Source: Tessaracoccus massiliensis
GTDB taxonomy: Bacteria > Actinomycetota > Actinomycetes > Propionibacteriales > Propionibacteriaceae
Length of the DNA stretch: 64,000 bases
Direction: 5' to 3'
Assembly (NCBI RefSeq): GCF_000826065.2
Contig: NZ_LN623539.1
Location: forward strand, 62,001 to 126,000
Both the position numbers and the translations under genes were made by a program. Below the pieces are notes generated by a model. The model saw only the letters and a list, made by a program, of their open reading frames with translations, had not been told where the DNA came from and ran no database searches. Shown in pieces: positions 16,837 through 25,631 of this stretch (its first letter is position 1; every line of letters begins with the position of its first letter).

Positions 16837-16864
16837 ATAGTAACGGTTTTTGCAAGGCTTGCAA
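16837..16864 (-). promoter_or_regulatory. Promoter of the sugar transporter operon with overlapping LacI-type operator
   Basis: On the minus strand a -35 box TTGCAA (16859-16864) and a -10 box TACTAT (16837-16842) are separated by 16 bases and lie about 50 bases before the start codon. The palindrome TTGCAAGGCTTGCAA (16850-16864) covers the -35 box and part of the spacer. This is the layout expected for repression by the adjacent LacI-family protein. Confidence 0.65.
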
Positions 16865-16950
16865 CCCCGTTGCATAACAACTTGATAACAAACGGCCTTG
16901 CGATGGCCGCAGCCACACGGTAAATACCCCTGTGCATCGGACGACACGTG

Positions 16951-16986
16951 CTGCAAGGCATTGCAAAGCGTTGCAGTGTGCTGCAA
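16951..16986. promoter_or_regulatory. Cluster of four TGCAA half-sites (LacI-type operators)
   Basis: Between the lipoprotein gene and the LacI gene, TGCAA or TTGCA half-sites occur in alternating orientation at about 10-base steps: 16951, 16961, 16971 and 16981. Any neighbouring pair forms an inverted repeat. The cluster is about 60 bases before the lacI-type start, so it is well placed for autoregulation and for looping with the operator at 16850-16864. Confidence 0.6.
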
Positions 16987-17044
16987 GATGGTCGGCAACC
17001 GATCGTGCGCGGTGCACACATTTCTCAAGGGAGAGGAGAGCGCA

Positions 17045-18043
17045 GTGATCCCTCAGGGCGCCAGACTTGCCGACCTTGCCCGGGCTGCGGGCGTCTCCAC
17101 GGCCACCGTGTCGCGCGTGTTGAACGACAAGCCTGGGGTGGCGGAGGCCACGCGCAGCAGCGTGCTCTCGGCCATCGAGTCCCTCGGGTACCAGGTGGGC
17201 GAGCAGAAGCCCGACGCGAAGGGCTTCATCGCCGTCATGGTCCCGGAACTGGGCAACCCCGGCTTCGCGGCCTTCGCATCCGAACTCTCCCTCCAACTCT
17301 CGGCCGGCGGCCGGCACATGATCCTGTGCACCGCGGGCCCAGGCGCCACCACCGAGGTGGCCTACCTCGACGCCCTGCTCGATGTGCAGACCGCCGGCAT
17401 CATCTCGGTCTCGGGCACCCTCGCGGACAAACTCGTCTCCCACGAGCACTACCAGGGCCTCACCGCGGCCGGCGTGCCCACGGTCTTCATCAACGCCTTC
17501 GACCCCTCCGTCGACGGGGCCTTTTTCTCCACCTCCGACGCGGAGGCCGTCGCCATGTCGCTGACGCACCTGCGCCAGTTCGGGCACGAGAAGATCGGCC
17601 TGGCCGTCGGCCAGCAGCGCTACCAGCCCGCGCAACGCAAGATCGACGCGTTCCTGGCCCAGGGCATGTCGCGGGGCAGCGTCGTCTCCACGATCTTCAG
17701 CGTGGAGGGCGGCCAGTCCGCCGCCGCGCGGCTGCTCGATTCAGGCCACACCGCCATCATCTGCGGATCGGACCTCATGGCGCTGGGCGCCATCCGCGAG
17801 GCGCACGCCCGTGGGCTCGACGTGCCCGGCGACGTTTCGGTGGTCGGCTACGATGATTCGCCGGTGATGGCCTTCACATCTCCGGGGCTCACGACCGTGC
17901 GCCAACCGGTGGCGGCTCTGTGCCAGGCCGCCGTCGGTGCGCTGATGAGCGCGATCCGCGGCCTGCCCACCGATTCCACCGAGCTGTTCTTCCATCCCGA
18001 TCTCATCATCCGTCAATCCACAGGACCTCACCATGACAACTGA
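17045..18043 (+). CDS. LacI-family transcriptional regulator of sugar use
   Basis: A 332-aa repressor with an N-terminal LacI helix-turn-helix (ARLADLARAAGVSTATVSRVL; hinge helix region GVAEATRSSVLSAIESLGY) and a periplasmic-binding-protein-like sugar domain. The C-terminal part has the typical DVPGDVSVVGYDDSPVMAF and LTTVRQP segments. I chose the GTG at 17045, which follows GAGGAG; upstream in-frame codons fall in the operator cluster and resemble no LacI protein. It overlaps the following glucosidase gene by 11 bases and diverges from the ABC operon. Control of both by a malto-oligosaccharide signal is a likely role. Confidence 0.92.
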   Translation: MIPQGARLADLARAAGVSTATVSRVLNDKPGVAEATRSSVLSAIESLGYQVGEQKPDAKGFIAVMVPELGNPGFAAFASELSLQLSAGGRHMILCTAGPGATTEVAYLDALLDVQTAGIISVSGTLADKLVSHEHYQGLTAAGVPTVFINAFDPSVDGAFFSTSDAEAVAMSLTHLRQFGHEKIGLAVGQQRYQPAQRKIDAFLAQGMSRGSVVSTIFSVEGGQSAAARLLDSGHTAIICGSDLMALGAIREAHARGLDVPGDVSVVGYDDSPVMAFTSPGLTTVRQPVAALCQAAVGALMSAIRGLPTDSTELFFHPDLIIRQSTGPHHDN

Positions 18044-19661
18044 GTGGTGGCGCGACGCCGTCATTTACCAGATCTACCCCCGCTCGTTCGCAGACTCCAC
18101 CGGCGACGGTTACGGAGACCTCCCGGGCATCACCGGGAAGCTGCCCTACGTGGCGCAACTGGGCGCGGATGCCGTGTGGCTCTCGCCCTTCTACACCTCG
18201 CCGATGTCTGACGCGGGCTACGACGTGGCCGATTACTTCAGCGTCGACCCGCTGTTCGGCGACGTCTCCGACGCGGAGCGGCTGATCGAACGGGCGGGCG
18301 AGGTGGGCCTGCGCGTGATCGTCGACCTGGTGCCCAACCACACCTCGGACGAGCACGCCTGGTTCCGCCAGGCGCTGGCGAGCGATCCCGGCTCGGTGGC
18401 GCGGGACCGGTACCACTTCGTCGAGGGACGCGGAGAGCACGGCGAACTGCCGCCCAACAACTGGAAGTCCGTCTTCGGCGGCCCGGCCTGGACGCGCGTC
18501 AAGGACGCCCCCGGCACCGGCCGCGCCCAGTGGTACCTCCACCTGTTCGACGTGAAGCAGCCGGATCTCAACTGGGACAACGAGGAGGTCCGCCAGGGCT
18601 TCGACGACATCCTGCGCTTCTGGCTCGACAAGGGCGTGGCAGGGTTCCGCGTCGACGTGGCGCACGGCCTCGTCAAGCAGGAGGGCCTGCCCGATTGGGA
18701 CGAGGCCACGGCCATGCTCGACGGCGTCTCGGGCCCCATGTGGGACCAGGACGGCGTGCACGACATCTACCGGCGCTGGCGCGCGGTGCTCGACGAGTAC
18801 GACGGCGACCGCAGTCTCGTCGCCGAGGCGTGGGTGGACGACCCGAAGCGCCTGGCGCTGTACCTGCGCCCCGACGAGATGCACACCGCGTTCAACTTCC
18901 GCTTCCTGGACAGCCGCTGGGATGCCGCCGAGTACCGCGAGGTGATCACTGCGACGATGGCGGCCGACGAGGCCGTGGGCGCGCCCACCACGTGGGTGCT
19001 CAACAACCACGACGTGCTGCGCAGCGTGAGCCGCTTCGGCCTGCGGGACCCTGGCTCCAGCCATGAGGGCCTGGGCGCCGACGACGAGCAGCCGGACAAC
19101 GAGGTGGGCCTGCGCCGCGCCCGCGCCGGCGCGCTGCTGATGCTGGGCCTGCCCGGATCGGCGTACGTCTACCAGGGCGAGGAGTTGGGCCTGCCCGAGC
19201 ACACCACCCTGCCCGACGAGCTGCGCCAGGACCCCACCTGGTTCCGTTCCGAGTTCGAGCGCGTGGGCCGCGACGGCTGCCGCATCCCCATGCCGTGGGT
19301 GGCCGACGAGCCGGCCCTGGGCTTCTCCCCCAACGGCGCCCGTTGGCTGCCGCAGCCGCCGGCGTACCAGCCGTTGGCGGCCGATCAGCAGATCGGCGTG
19401 GAAGGCTCCACCTGGGAGATGTACCGCCGGGCCATCGAGCTGCGTAAGGAACTCCACCTCGGCGGCGGCGAGCTGGAGTGGGTGGACGCGGGCGAGCACG
19501 TCGTCGCCTTCGACAACGGCTCTGTGCGCGTGATGACCAACGTGCTCGGCGGGCCCGTGGCCCTACCAGACGGCTACGAGGTGGTGCTCGCCAGCGCCGA
19601 CGTGACCGGCGGCACGCTGCCCACCGATGCCTCCGTCTGGCTCGTCCGCAGCGGCTCCTAA
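18033..19661 (+). CDS. GH13 alpha-glucosidase (oligo-1,6-glucosidase/AglA type)
   Basis: A 542-aa cytoplasmic glycoside hydrolase with no signal peptide. GH13 conserved regions are in order: DLVPNHTSD, GFRVDVAHGL with the nucleophile Asp208, VAEAWV with the acid/base Glu265, and NNHD with the transition-state Asp327. The start WWRDAVIYQIYPRSFADSTGDG matches alpha-glucosidases and trehalulose/oligoglucosidases. It is translated in overlap with the LacI gene and beside a maltose-type importer, so it probably splits imported malto- or isomalto-oligosaccharides to glucose. Exact bond specificity is not decided by these motifs. Confidence 0.92.
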   Translation: MTTEWWRDAVIYQIYPRSFADSTGDGYGDLPGITGKLPYVAQLGADAVWLSPFYTSPMSDAGYDVADYFSVDPLFGDVSDAERLIERAGEVGLRVIVDLVPNHTSDEHAWFRQALASDPGSVARDRYHFVEGRGEHGELPPNNWKSVFGGPAWTRVKDAPGTGRAQWYLHLFDVKQPDLNWDNEEVRQGFDDILRFWLDKGVAGFRVDVAHGLVKQEGLPDWDEATAMLDGVSGPMWDQDGVHDIYRRWRAVLDEYDGDRSLVAEAWVDDPKRLALYLRPDEMHTAFNFRFLDSRWDAAEYREVITATMAADEAVGAPTTWVLNNHDVLRSVSRFGLRDPGSSHEGLGADDEQPDNEVGLRRARAGALLMLGLPGSAYVYQGEELGLPEHTTLPDELRQDPTWFRSEFERVGRDGCRIPMPWVADEPALGFSPNGARWLPQPPAYQPLAADQQIGVEGSTWEMYRRAIELRKELHLGGGELEWVDAGEHVVAFDNGSVRVMTNVLGGPVALPDGYEVVLASADVTGGTLPTDASVWLVRSGS

Positions 19662-21322
19662 ACCTTGAGGAGAGCTTCGGCCGCCGCTGACCTCGCGTCA
19701 GCGGCGGTCGCTGCGTTGAGGGCGGCTTCGGCGGCGCGCTCGCAATCCGTTGACGTGACCTTCTCGAGTTGCACGCCGACGGCGGGCACCGCCGCGGCGG
19801 CCATCGACAGGCTCGTGATCCCCATGCCCACCAGCACGCAGGCGAGCAACGGATCTGCCGCCGCCTCGCCACACACACCCACGGGCTTGCCCACCCGTTT
19901 ACCGGCCTGGGCGGTGAAGTTGGTCAGGCGCAGGACGCCGGGCTGCCACGGGTCCGTCAGGTGGGCGAGTTCCGGAGCGAGACGGTCTGCCGCCATGACG
20001 TACTGGGTGAGGTCGTTGGTGCCCACGGAGACGAAGTCCACCTCGCGGAGGATCTCCTCGGCGAGCAGCGCGACGGCGGGCACCTCCACCATGACGCCGG
20101 CGCGGAGGTTGCGCTCGCGGCAGTCCTCGGCGAACCCGCGGGCCTCGTCGACGGTGGAGATCATGGGTGCCATCACCCAGGGGCGGGGCTCGTGCCCCTC
20201 CGCGGCAAGGGCGATCGCGTCGAGTTGGTTGCTGACGAGGCCGGGCTGGGCCAGTGCCAGGCGGTGGCCTCGGATGCCCAGTGCGGGGTTGGGTTCGTCG
20301 GCCAGCGACGCGAAGGGGACGGGCTTGTCGGTGCCGGCGTCGAGGGTGCGCACCACCACCTTGCGGCCCCCGAACGCGTCGAGGACCTCCGCGTACGCCG
20401 CGGCCTGCTCCTGCACGCTGGGTTCCGTGACCGAGTTCAGGAAGCCCAGCTCCGTGCGGTAGAGGCCCACGCCGTCGACGGGGCGCGCGGAGGCATCGCG
20501 GGCGGCCTCGCCGTCGGCCACGTTGGCGAGGAGTTCCACGCTGACGCCGTCCGCGGTGCGCGCGGGGCCCGCCCACGCGTCGATGGCGGCGCGGCGGCGG
20601 GCGTCGGCGGCCACGAGGGCGTCGGCGTCCAGATCCGCCAGGCGGCGGGTGAGCGTGCCGGCGGCACCGTCGAGCAGCACGGAGTCGCCCTCCGCGATAT
20701 CGCTCAGGGCGGTGGCGCCCACCACGCAGGGCAGCCCGCGCTGGCGGGCGATGATGGCGGTGTGGCTGGTGTGGCCGCCCATACGGGTGGCGATGCCGAC
20801 GATGAGGCTGAGGTCGAGGTCCGCGGTGTCCGCCGGAGACAGGTCATCGGCCAGGAGAATCGACGGCACCTCCGGCGTGGGCACGCCAGGCTCCGGCTGG
20901 CCGGAGAGCCGGGCGACGACGCGGTCGCGGATGTCGGCAAGGTCCGTGGCGCGCTCCCCCATGACGCCGCCGAGCTTGCGGAAGCTGGTGGCGATGGTCT
21001 CGATCGCGTTGATGCACGCGGTGGTGGCGGGGACCCCGTCGGCGATGGCCTTGAGCGCTGGACGGATCCAGCCGCGGTCGCTGGCCAGTTGCGCGATGGC
21101 GGTGAGCACCTCGGCGGTCTCCCCGTCCGCCTGATGGGCCCGCTCCTCGTAGCCGACGGCCACCATCTGGACCGCATGAATGAGGTCTTCGGCCTCCGCC
21201 TCCCGGTGCTCCGAGGGCAGGGCGTACAGGGGCGCGGGAAGTGGGCTGAACGACCGCTTCCAGATGGCGGGCGCCTTGACCACGCCTGCCACCACTCCGG
21301 TTCCACGCACGACGTCGGTCAT
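19658..21322 (-). CDS. ptsI: PTS enzyme I (phosphoenolpyruvate-protein phosphotransferase)
   Basis: A 554-aa general PTS enzyme that takes phosphate from PEP and hands it to HPr. The phospho-acceptor is His187 in GGHTSHTAIIARQ. The PEP-binding barrel has TELGFLN, the GTNDLTQYVMA segment and the active cysteine in GVCGEAAADP. The start ATG 21322 is preceded by GGGGAGG. Its 3' end meets the convergent glucosidase gene end within a few bases. It is divergent from ptsH with a 151-base gap. The family is well conserved and no anomaly is seen. Confidence 0.95.
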   Translation of the reverse strand: MTDVVRGTGVVAGVVKAPAIWKRSFSPLPAPLYALPSEHREAEAEDLIHAVQMVAVGYEERAHQADGETAEVLTAIAQLASDRGWIRPALKAIADGVPATTACINAIETIATSFRKLGGVMGERATDLADIRDRVVARLSGQPEPGVPTPEVPSILLADDLSPADTADLDLSLIVGIATRMGGHTSHTAIIARQRGLPCVVGATALSDIAEGDSVLLDGAAGTLTRRLADLDADALVAADARRRAAIDAWAGPARTADGVSVELLANVADGEAARDASARPVDGVGLYRTELGFLNSVTEPSVQEQAAAYAEVLDAFGGRKVVVRTLDAGTDKPVPFASLADEPNPALGIRGHRLALAQPGLVSNQLDAIALAAEGHEPRPWVMAPMISTVDEARGFAEDCRERNLRAGVMVEVPAVALLAEEILREVDFVSVGTNDLTQYVMAADRLAPELAHLTDPWQPGVLRLTNFTAQAGKRVGKPVGVCGEAAADPLLACVLVGMGITSLSMAAAAVPAVGVQLEKVTSTDCERAAEAALNAATAADARSAAAEALLKV

Positions 21323-21473
21323 GGTCCTCCCCTGTGTTGAGCGACTCAGCCAATCTACTTCGTCGCGCCCCCATATGGCGGCAGACCCGCGTGTCGGACC
21401 GGTTGCGGGAACGACTATGCTGGCTGTGAGTCCGCGCAAAGTGGCGCCTGGGCCGCCGTGAAAGGAGCAGCTC

Positions 21474-21728
21474 GTGCCGAGCAGAACTGTGACCGTAGGG
21501 TCCACTGTGGGGCTGCATGCCCGCCCCGCCGCACTCATCGCCGCCGCCGCTGGCGAATACGACGACGACATCACGCTCTCCATGGACGGCGAGGCTGTAG
21601 ACGCCTCCTCCTCCCTGTTGATCATGACGTTGGGCGCGGAGAAGGGCCACGAGGTCACGGTGACCTCCGAGAACGCGGAGGCCGTCGACGAGATCGCCGG
21701 GATGATCGAGAAGGACCTCGACAGCTAG
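21474..21728 (+). CDS. ptsH: Phosphocarrier protein HPr
   Basis: An 84-aa phosphocarrier. His15 in GLHARPA is the site phosphorylated by enzyme I. Ser46 in DASSSLLIM occupies the position phosphorylated by HPr kinase in Gram-positive bacteria with low GC, although actinobacteria usually lack that kinase. The GTG start at 21474 is preceded by AAGGAG. It ends 9 bases before the convergent hsdR stop, so little room exists for a terminator. Confidence 0.95.
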   Translation: MPSRTVTVGSTVGLHARPAALIAAAAGEYDDDITLSMDGEAVDASSSLLIMTLGAEKGHEVTVTSENAEAVDEIAGMIEKDLDS

Positions 21729-21737
21729 GCAGCAGAG

Positions 21738-24700
21738 TCAGGCGACCACTGGGGGCTCCGCGGTCTCGCGTATGCTTCTGAGGATGTCGACGATGCCCAT
21801 GACCTCCGCCTCGGGGAACAGGAAATCCGGGCCCGTCGGGGCATGGTCCGTGAACGGCGATTCGAACAGCCGCCCGGAGTCCATCACCCCGTTTGACGTG
21901 AGTTCGTCGATGATCAGGCCGATGAACCGCACCTGATCCGCGGTGAAACGCGAGCCGTCGAGATAATCGGCGAAGGCCTCGTTGGCTGCCTGCCTGTCGA
22001 GGCCGACGAGGGTCCGGGCGAACAGGCCGAGCCCACCCGAGCTTTCGCGGGCCCACATCAGATCCGCCGGCGTGCCCGTTCCGCTGCTGAGCAGCATGTC
22101 CTCCAAGGACTCAAGATCCGCTGCCGTCAGCGGGCGATTGCGGCGCAGGCGCTGCAGGGCGACGTGATCGGTGTGCTTCCGGAGGAACGCTTCGGCCTTC
22201 GCCTTGAAGCGCGCCATGTTCGTGCCCGGTGTGACCCTCGCGAGGTGCACCTCGGTGGCCTCCACCGTCTCGTCGACGAAATCTGTGTAGACCGTGGCGC
22301 GCGCCGTGCGTTCGACGAAGCGCACCAGGTCACGCACCGTGCGCCTCAGGTCTTCGAGCATGGGGAGCGTGACGTCGGTCCACCACTCATCTCCGGCCAC
22401 CGCCTCCAGCAGCACCGCCTGTGCCCCGACGGACGGGATGGTGGTTCTGGTCAAGAGCGCCGCTGCGAGGTGTTGAGCGGTCTCCCGGACCCGTTCGACG
22501 GTGCCCACGTCCCCCTCCAACTGGGCGAGCTGGCCGCGGAGAATGAGCAGGTCGAAGCGCTTGGCGTCCTCGTCGCCGTCCTTGACAGCGCTGGGCAGGC
22601 CGGCCAGCGCCATCGCCTGTGCTGTGGCCTCCGCCGACATGGCCTGCCAGGCGTCCTCCTCCGCACAACGCGTGACCGCCTCGCGGTGGGGCCGCACCAG
22701 CACGTTGTGCGGGTTCATGCCACACACGAAGTCACGCAGCGCGTTGGCCGCGTCGTGGCGCAGGCCGGCCTCGGCACCCTGCTTGTCGAGCAGGTGCACG
22801 AGGTGGAGCCGGTTCTCGAACACCCGCTGGGTCAGCGACTTCTCCAGGGACCCCTCGCTCGTGGGCAGGTCCTGCTCAAAGAACTCCAGGTTGCCGCAGA
22901 AGTCGAAGACGAGGAAGTCCTCCTTGTCCCGGCCGGGCCCGTACAGGTCCGGTGCGAGCCGGGTGCCCCGGCCGATCATCTGCCAGAACTTCGTCTTGGA
23001 GCGCACGGCCGTGAAGAACACCAGGTTGACCACTTCTGGCACGTCGATGCCGGTGTCGAGCATGTCCACGCTCACGGCGATATGGGGAGCCTTCGCCGGA
23101 TCCGAGAAGGAGTCGATGAGGTGCTGGGCGTAGGGCGTGCCGTGGGTGATGGTGCGGGCGAAGTGGCCGGCGTACTCGGGGTACTGGAGGTCGAAGCGGG
23201 ACACGATGAAGTCTGCGTGTGCCTGGTTCTTGGCGAAGATGATGGTCTTGCCGAGTTGGTCGCCCCCGGCCACCTTGTAGCCGTCGCGCATCAGGGTGCC
23301 GAGCACCCTGTCGACGGTGTCGGCGTTGAAGAGGAACTGGTTGAGTTCCGCGGCGCCCACCTCCTCGGGTGGGTCATCGGTACCCCAGTCGAGGGCGTCC
23401 CACTGGTCCTTCTCGTCCTCGCTGAGATCGTCGTACCTGATGCCCTGGCGCAGGAACTTGGTGCCCACGCTCACCCCCTTCGGGGGCACCAGGTAGCCGT
23501 CGGCGACGGCCTCGTCCAGCCCGTAGGCGTCCGTCGGCACGCCGTCCTCCAGGTGGAAGAGGCGGTAGGTGTTGAAGTCCACCTCGTCCTTCGGCGTGGC
23601 GGTGAGCCCCACCAGCAGCGAGTCGAACCATTCGAAGATGGCGCCGTACTTGGCGTAGACGGAGCGGTGGGCCTCGTCGATGATCACCAGGTCGAAGTAG
23701 CCGGGGCCGAACCTGCCGCCGGCCTCGATGAGGTTGCGCATGGTGGGATAGGTGGCCACGTAGACGCGGCCTTCGGCGTCCTTGCTCTCCACCAGGTTGA
23801 CGGTGGCGACGCTGGGCAGGTGTTCGGTGAAGGCGCGGGCCGCCTGCTTCACCAGCGCGGTGCGGTCCGCCAGGAACAGCACCCGCTTGACCCAGTTGGC
23901 CTTCATCAACTGGTCGACCAGCGCGACGATGGTGCGGGTCTTACCGGAGCCGGTGGCCATGACCAGCAGCGCCCGGCGCTCCTTGCCGTCCAGGGACGTG
24001 CCGATGGACCGGATGGCGCGCACCTGATACGGCCGCCCGGCCACCTGGGAGTTGACGGGGGCGTTGGCCAGCGCCAGCCGCGTGGAGCGTCGCTGGATGA
24101 GCAGTTCCAGTTCGTCGCAGGTGTAGAACCCTTGAATCGGGCGCGGTGGGTAGCCGCCCGCGTCGTCCCAGATGACGTGGGTGTAACCGTTGGAGTAGAA
24201 GATGACGGGCCGGCGACCGAACTGGGCCTCGAGCCGATCGGCGTACAGCCTTGCCTGTTCCCGCCCCACCTCCGCGCTCTTCGCGGTGCGTTTGGCCTCC
24301 ACCACGGCCAGCGGCCTGCCGTCTGCCCCCCAGAGGACGTAGTCGACGAAGCCCTTGCCCTGGGCGTTCGGCATTCCGGTGACGGGGTACTCGCGGTCTC
24401 GCGCATCGGTCAGCGGCCACCCTGCGGCGTTGAGGTCCGCGTCGATGAAGACGCGGGTCTCCACCTCCGAGTAGTCGCGGTCATCGATCTTGACGTTGGC
24501 GGCCTGCGCCTCGGCGATCTGCTTCTTGAGGTCGGCGATCTCGGCCTCGTGGCCGCGGATGGTGGCGTCGCGTTCCTCCAGTTGGCGCTGCAGGGCGGTG
24601 AACTCGCCCCTCGTGAGAGGTGCCCTCTTCTCGGCGATATCGGCGTCGAACGCTGCGCCGGTGGGCGCAACGTCGGGGCGGGGCGAATGCCGGAAAGCGG

Positions 24701-25055
24701 CCCAGATGGCCACGTGGTGGAGCTCGACGAGGATGGCGCGGGCAAGTTCGGGGCGCACCGGCTTCCCACCGGGGTGCGCCGCGTCGTTGCCCGAGATGCG
24801 GATGCGGGTGAGCTTGTCGCCGATCTCCTCCCCCACGGCGCGCTTGAACGCTGGCGCATCCATCAACGCCGCGAGGTTCGTGGCGTATGGGTCCGGTAGC
24901 TCCAGGACGTCATAGAGGTAGGTGACGAGCCCCTCGATGGCCCGCCGCGCATAGAACACTGCCGTGCGCGGATCCAACGCGAGATACGCCTCGGCCTTCG
25001 AGAAGTCGAGGTGGACGGTGGGGATGGCGGCACGCAGGAACGCGAAGTTGCTCAT
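21738..25055 (-). CDS. hsdR: Type I restriction enzyme R subunit (HsdR)
   Basis: An 1105-aa ATP-dependent translocase and nuclease. Residues about 1-110 form a DUF4145-like helical domain, followed by a coiled-coil stretch (ERDATIRGHEAEIADLKKQ). The nuclease domain contains FVDYVLWG and VVEAKRT, giving the D...ExK active site. Helicase motifs are Walker A MATGSGKT, the DEAH box in VIIDEAHRS, LTATPK and the arginine-finger motif GRGTRL. The order on the minus strand is hsdM, hsdS, hsdR, with a 576-base gap before hsdR that could hold its own promoter. The reading frame is intact and full length. Confidence 0.95.
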   Translation of the reverse strand: MSNFAFLRAAIPTVHLDFSKAEAYLALDPRTAVFYARRAIEGLVTYLYDVLELPDPYATNLAALMDAPAFKRAVGEEIGDKLTRIRISGNDAAHPGGKPVRPELARAILVELHHVAIWAAFRHSPRPDVAPTGAAFDADIAEKRAPLTRGEFTALQRQLEERDATIRGHEAEIADLKKQIAEAQAANVKIDDRDYSEVETRVFIDADLNAAGWPLTDARDREYPVTGMPNAQGKGFVDYVLWGADGRPLAVVEAKRTAKSAEVGREQARLYADRLEAQFGRRPVIFYSNGYTHVIWDDAGGYPPRPIQGFYTCDELELLIQRRSTRLALANAPVNSQVAGRPYQVRAIRSIGTSLDGKERRALLVMATGSGKTRTIVALVDQLMKANWVKRVLFLADRTALVKQAARAFTEHLPSVATVNLVESKDAEGRVYVATYPTMRNLIEAGGRFGPGYFDLVIIDEAHRSVYAKYGAIFEWFDSLLVGLTATPKDEVDFNTYRLFHLEDGVPTDAYGLDEAVADGYLVPPKGVSVGTKFLRQGIRYDDLSEDEKDQWDALDWGTDDPPEEVGAAELNQFLFNADTVDRVLGTLMRDGYKVAGGDQLGKTIIFAKNQAHADFIVSRFDLQYPEYAGHFARTITHGTPYAQHLIDSFSDPAKAPHIAVSVDMLDTGIDVPEVVNLVFFTAVRSKTKFWQMIGRGTRLAPDLYGPGRDKEDFLVFDFCGNLEFFEQDLPTSEGSLEKSLTQRVFENRLHLVHLLDKQGAEAGLRHDAANALRDFVCGMNPHNVLVRPHREAVTRCAEEDAWQAMSAEATAQAMALAGLPSAVKDGDEDAKRFDLLILRGQLAQLEGDVGTVERVRETAQHLAAALLTRTTIPSVGAQAVLLEAVAGDEWWTDVTLPMLEDLRRTVRDLVRFVERTARATVYTDFVDETVEATEVHLARVTPGTNMARFKAKAEAFLRKHTDHVALQRLRRNRPLTAADLESLEDMLLSSGTGTPADLMWARESSGGLGLFARTLVGLDRQAANEAFADYLDGSRFTADQVRFIGLIIDELTSNGVMDSGRLFESPFTDHAPTGPDFLFPEAEVMGIVDILRSIRETAEPPVVA

Positions 25056-25631
25056 GGTGCCGCCGCCGTCATGCGATCAGCTTACTGATCCCTTCCCTGC
25101 CGTAGCGGCGTAGCGGCGCATCAGGCCCGCCGAACTCCCCCGCGGCAGGCGGGCCCGTGACGGCCGTGAGCTTCCACATGCCTCACCTCCACGCCCGTGG
25201 GTTGGTAGCCTGAAACAAGGAGATGCGGCAGGCTTTCCACCGATCCGGCCAGTGGCCGTGCGGATGGCCGGGCACGTCCGACATTCTTCGAGAAGCTGCT
25301 CATCATGGCTGTTGGAGATTGTTGCCGGAGATCGGGAGCGCCCCGGCCCCGCCCGTGCCACGACGACGCGCCCGCTCCGCTTACGCCAGCGCGGGTGTCG
25401 TCGTGTCAATGCCCGACCAAGCCCTGCCCGGGGCGCTCCCGATCTCCTTCACCAAATAGCTCGCCCTGGGGACTGGCCGAAACCTGCGCGGCCCCGTTGC
25501 CGGAGCGACCGCGGGCGGGTGGGCCGCTGTGCGTCGCCCCGGCCGGGGGACGTGAACGCCGTCAGAGCTCGGGCGGGGTGCGCTAACACCCGATCCCCCG
25601 CCCCCGGCCACTCCTTGAAACGTAGCTCCGT
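25056..25631. other. hsdS-hsdR intergenic region
   Basis: No convincing gene is present in these 576 bases. The most notable content is the nested palindrome described at 25327-25447. A GC-rich stem-loop (GGGTG...CACCC near 25577-25592, flanked by GGCGGGG and CCCCCGCC) lies nearer hsdS and could attenuate transcription after it. Short open frames on either strand lack ribosome-binding sites and recognisable products. Confidence 0.5.
25327..25447. repeat. Nested palindromic element (cruciform or RNA fold) between hsdS and hsdR
   Basis: An outer stem of 20 perfectly complementary bases joins 25327-25346 to 25428-25447. Inside it a second stem joins CACGACGAC (25359-25367) to GTCGTCGTG (25397-25405), and a third joins CCCGC (25371-25375) to GCGGG (25391-25395), leaving a small apical loop. 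The whole 121-base unit folds as one long hairpin. It could be a small palindromic mobile repeat or a structured RNA controlling hsdR; the sequence does not decide. Confidence 0.7.

Noticed and set aside
16898-17044. An upstream extension of the LacI-type gene
   Set aside because: The extension covers the operator cluster, has no LacI similarity, and a GTG with GAGGAG fits the usual N-terminus.
22164-24899. A 911-codon plus-strand frame opposite hsdR
   Set aside because: Antisense shadow with biased composition; hsdR carries all expected helicase and nuclease motifs.
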